6,823 nt of DNA from Scatosoma sp045645245 (lineage in GTDB: Bacteria; Bacillota; Clostridia; Christensenellales; Borkfalkiaceae): positions 1 to 6,823 of the forward strand of contig JAZRIK010000065.1 in the NCBI GenBank assembly GCA_045645245.1, given 5' to 3'. Both the position numbers and the translations under genes were made by a program. Positions 5,629 to 6,823 of this stretch are shown in pieces; positions within the stretch are counted from its first letter, which is position 1, and every line of letters begins with the position of its first letter. The notes beneath the pieces were generated by a model. The model was not told where the DNA came from and made no database searches. It was given only the letters and a program-made list of their open reading frames with translations.

Positions 5629-6732
5629 ATGGTAAATATAGAAGAGATTGATAAAAATTTTAAGGCAACCCCCTTAACGCAAACGGACGTTGCTTGGCAT
5701 AACGTTTGCGAAGCACCGTTTTCACTGCACGGCGTCTATTACCAACCCGCGCAAGAAGAAAATGCGTTCGGTTGCTTTATGCGTTTCCCTGCGGAATTCG
5801 GCGCAACCATCAGCCCGCATATTCAGTGGTATTCTTCCATTTCAGCAGGCGGACGCGTTCGGTTTATGACCAACTCCCCGTACATAGCAATCAAAGCGGT
5901 TGTCGTCGCACAAAACCCGCATAGAAACTCATCTTTCTTTGCCACGCACGGCTTTGGGGTGTATGCAAACAATATGTATCGCGGCACCATCGCACCTGCC
6001 AACGTTTTACCCAACGACGCTGTGGACGGACTGCTTATGTTCACGGGCGTTTGCGCTTTACCTACGCAGTGTTTAGAAGAAATTTGTTTAACGCTGCCTA
6101 CGTATAGCAACGTAAAAGTATTGTACGTAGGGGTAAAGGAAGGCTGTTCGCTGCAAACGGCAATGCCCTATCAAAATCAAAAACCCGTCGTCTTTTACGG
6201 CAGTTCCATCACGCAAGGCGGCTGCACGTCCCATTCCGGCAACGATTATATCAGTATGCTCGCCCGTTGGTTGAATACCGATTATATCAACCTTGGCTTC
6301 TCTGGGAATGCGAAAGGCGAACCGGGAATGGCAGAATACATTGCCGGCTTAGACGCGTCGGTTTTGGTAATGGACTACGATTATAACGCTCCCAACGCCG
6401 AGCATTTACAGGCGACCCACTTACCTTTTTATGAAATTGTACGCACGGCGAAGCCCAAGCTTCCCATCATCTTCGTTTCCGCTGCCAATACCGAATATTT
6501 GAAAGACAGCGACAAACGCCGCGAAATCATTTTACAAACGTACAAAATAGCGAAAAAACGCGGTGACAAAAACGTGTGGTTTGTCGATGGCGCAAAGATA
6601 TACGGCAAGGACGAATTAGACGGCCGTTATGCTTGTACCATCGATGGCGTTCATCCCAACGATTTGGGTATGTACCGTATCGCAAAGGCAATCTATCCCG
6701 CGCTTAAAAAAGCAATCAAAAAGAGCAAGTAA
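5629..6732 (+). CDS. SGNH/GDSL-family hydrolase (putative carbohydrate esterase)
   Basis: This is a serine esterase with a two-domain layout: an N-terminal beta-sandwich-like region (about residues 20-175) and a C-terminal SGNH hydrolase domain (about 185-360). From ATG 5629 it is 367 aa. The four SGNH blocks are present: GSSITQGG at 191-198 with nucleophile S193, NLGFSGN at 221-227, DYDYNAPN at 249-256 with the oxyanion-hole Asn, and IDGVHPNDLG at 338-347 with D339 and H342 completing the triad. The DYxxNAP..EHL..TH and VHPNDLG patterns match the family whose SGNH domain follows a fused N-terminal domain (Pfam Lipase_GDSL_3 type). No signal peptide or membrane segment is seen, so it should be cytoplasmic. 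Members probably deacylate small sugars or glycosides, but the substrate cannot be read from sequence. It is probably co-transcribed with uppP, about 70 bp upstream, without an obvious functional link. Confidence 0.9.
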   Translation: MVNIEEIDKNFKATPLTQTDVAWHNVCEAPFSLHGVYYQPAQEENAFGCFMRFPAEFGATISPHIQWYSSISAGGRVRFMTNSPYIAIKAVVVAQNPHRNSSFFATHGFGVYANNMYRGTIAPANVLPNDAVDGLLMFTGVCALPTQCLEEICLTLPTYSNVKVLYVGVKEGCSLQTAMPYQNQKPVVFYGSSITQGGCTSHSGNDYISMLARWLNTDYINLGFSGNAKGEPGMAEYIAGLDASVLVMDYDYNAPNAEHLQATHLPFYEIVRTAKPKLPIIFVSAANTEYLKDSDKRREIILQTYKIAKKRGDKNVWFVDGAKIYGKDELDGRYACTIDGVHPNDLGMYRIAKAIYPALKKAIKKSK

Positions 6733-6736
6733 GCGT

Positions 6737-6756
6737 TTCATCGCATACCTGCCCTA
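6737..6756 (+). repeat. Intergenic dispersed repeat, copy 3
   Basis: It has the same 18-nt core as copies 1 and 2 (6737-6754). The similarity continues as ta after loss of one C. It starts 4 bp after the esterase stop codon and before the terminator, on the plus strand, so relative to the preceding gene it is inverted compared with copy 2. Confidence 0.86.
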
Positions 6757-6773
6757 CGCATTTTTATAAAATT

Positions 6774-6807
6774 ACGGCTCGCAACGAAAAATTGCGAGCC
6801 GTTTTTT
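6774..6807 (+). terminator. Intrinsic terminator after the esterase gene
   Basis: Two perfect 11-nt arms (6774-6784 and 6792-6802) enclose a 7-nt loop and end in six T (6802-6807). It is a strong terminator and marks the end of the uppP-esterase transcript. The last bases of the window after it hold nothing recognisable. Confidence 0.93.
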
Positions 6808-6823
6808 ATTATTCTTCCGTGCT

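Noticed and set aside
4026..6756. The repeat could encode a shared peptide (all copies read SSHTCP in one frame)
   Set aside because: The copies have different flanking frames, lack start codons in that frame and sit in noncoding gaps. The shared residues simply follow from the shared DNA.

Overview
The window looks like chromosomal DNA of a member of the Bacillota, most likely a Clostridia-type bacterium. This rests on sigma-A-type promoters with -35/-10 hexamers close to TTGACA/TATAAT, strong AAGGAGG-like ribosome binding sites, intrinsic terminators, moderate GC content and the protein families present. A genus cannot be named from the sequence alone. All the genes belong to known families; the parts not explained by genes are the intergenic regions.

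Layout from left to right. (1) Positions 1-1112, plus strand: the 3' part of a CCA-adding tRNA nucleotidyltransferase gene with an HD domain. It is cut by the window edge and closed by an intrinsic terminator at 1149-1181. (2) Positions 1180-3875, minus strand: a convergent two-gene unit, galK (galactokinase) then glpK (glycerol kinase). It is driven by a textbook-perfect promoter at 3929-3957 with a 19-bp palindrome just downstream. (3) Positions 4093-4496, minus strand: a single cold-shock protein gene with its own promoter, a leader of about 100 nt and a terminator. (4) Positions 4608-6807, plus strand: divergent from the cold-shock gene, uppP (undecaprenyl-diphosphatase) followed by a cytoplasmic SGNH/GDSL-family esterase gene. 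No terminator is visible between these two and a strong one lies after the second, so they probably form one transcription unit.

Functionally the genes mix housekeeping (tRNA CCA end repair, RNA chaperone, recycling of the cell-wall lipid carrier) with carbon uptake. GalK and GlpK each phosphorylate a free cytoplasmic substrate, galactose and glycerol, and both would be needed to use galactosyl-glycerol; that link is inference only. The esterase probably removes an acyl group from a small, possibly sugar, substrate inside the cell.

Points that stand out: an 18-23 bp sequence present three times, only in intergenic DNA, in both orientations; a run of T-tracts spaced about one helical turn apart upstream of the uppP promoter; a perfect palindrome at the galK transcription start; and a glycerol kinase that lacks the histidine loop phosphorylated by the PTS in many Gram-positive relatives. 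No rRNA, tRNA, CRISPR array, insertion sequence or phage gene was seen. No convincing new multi-gene system is present; the dispersed repeat is the best candidate for something undescribed.
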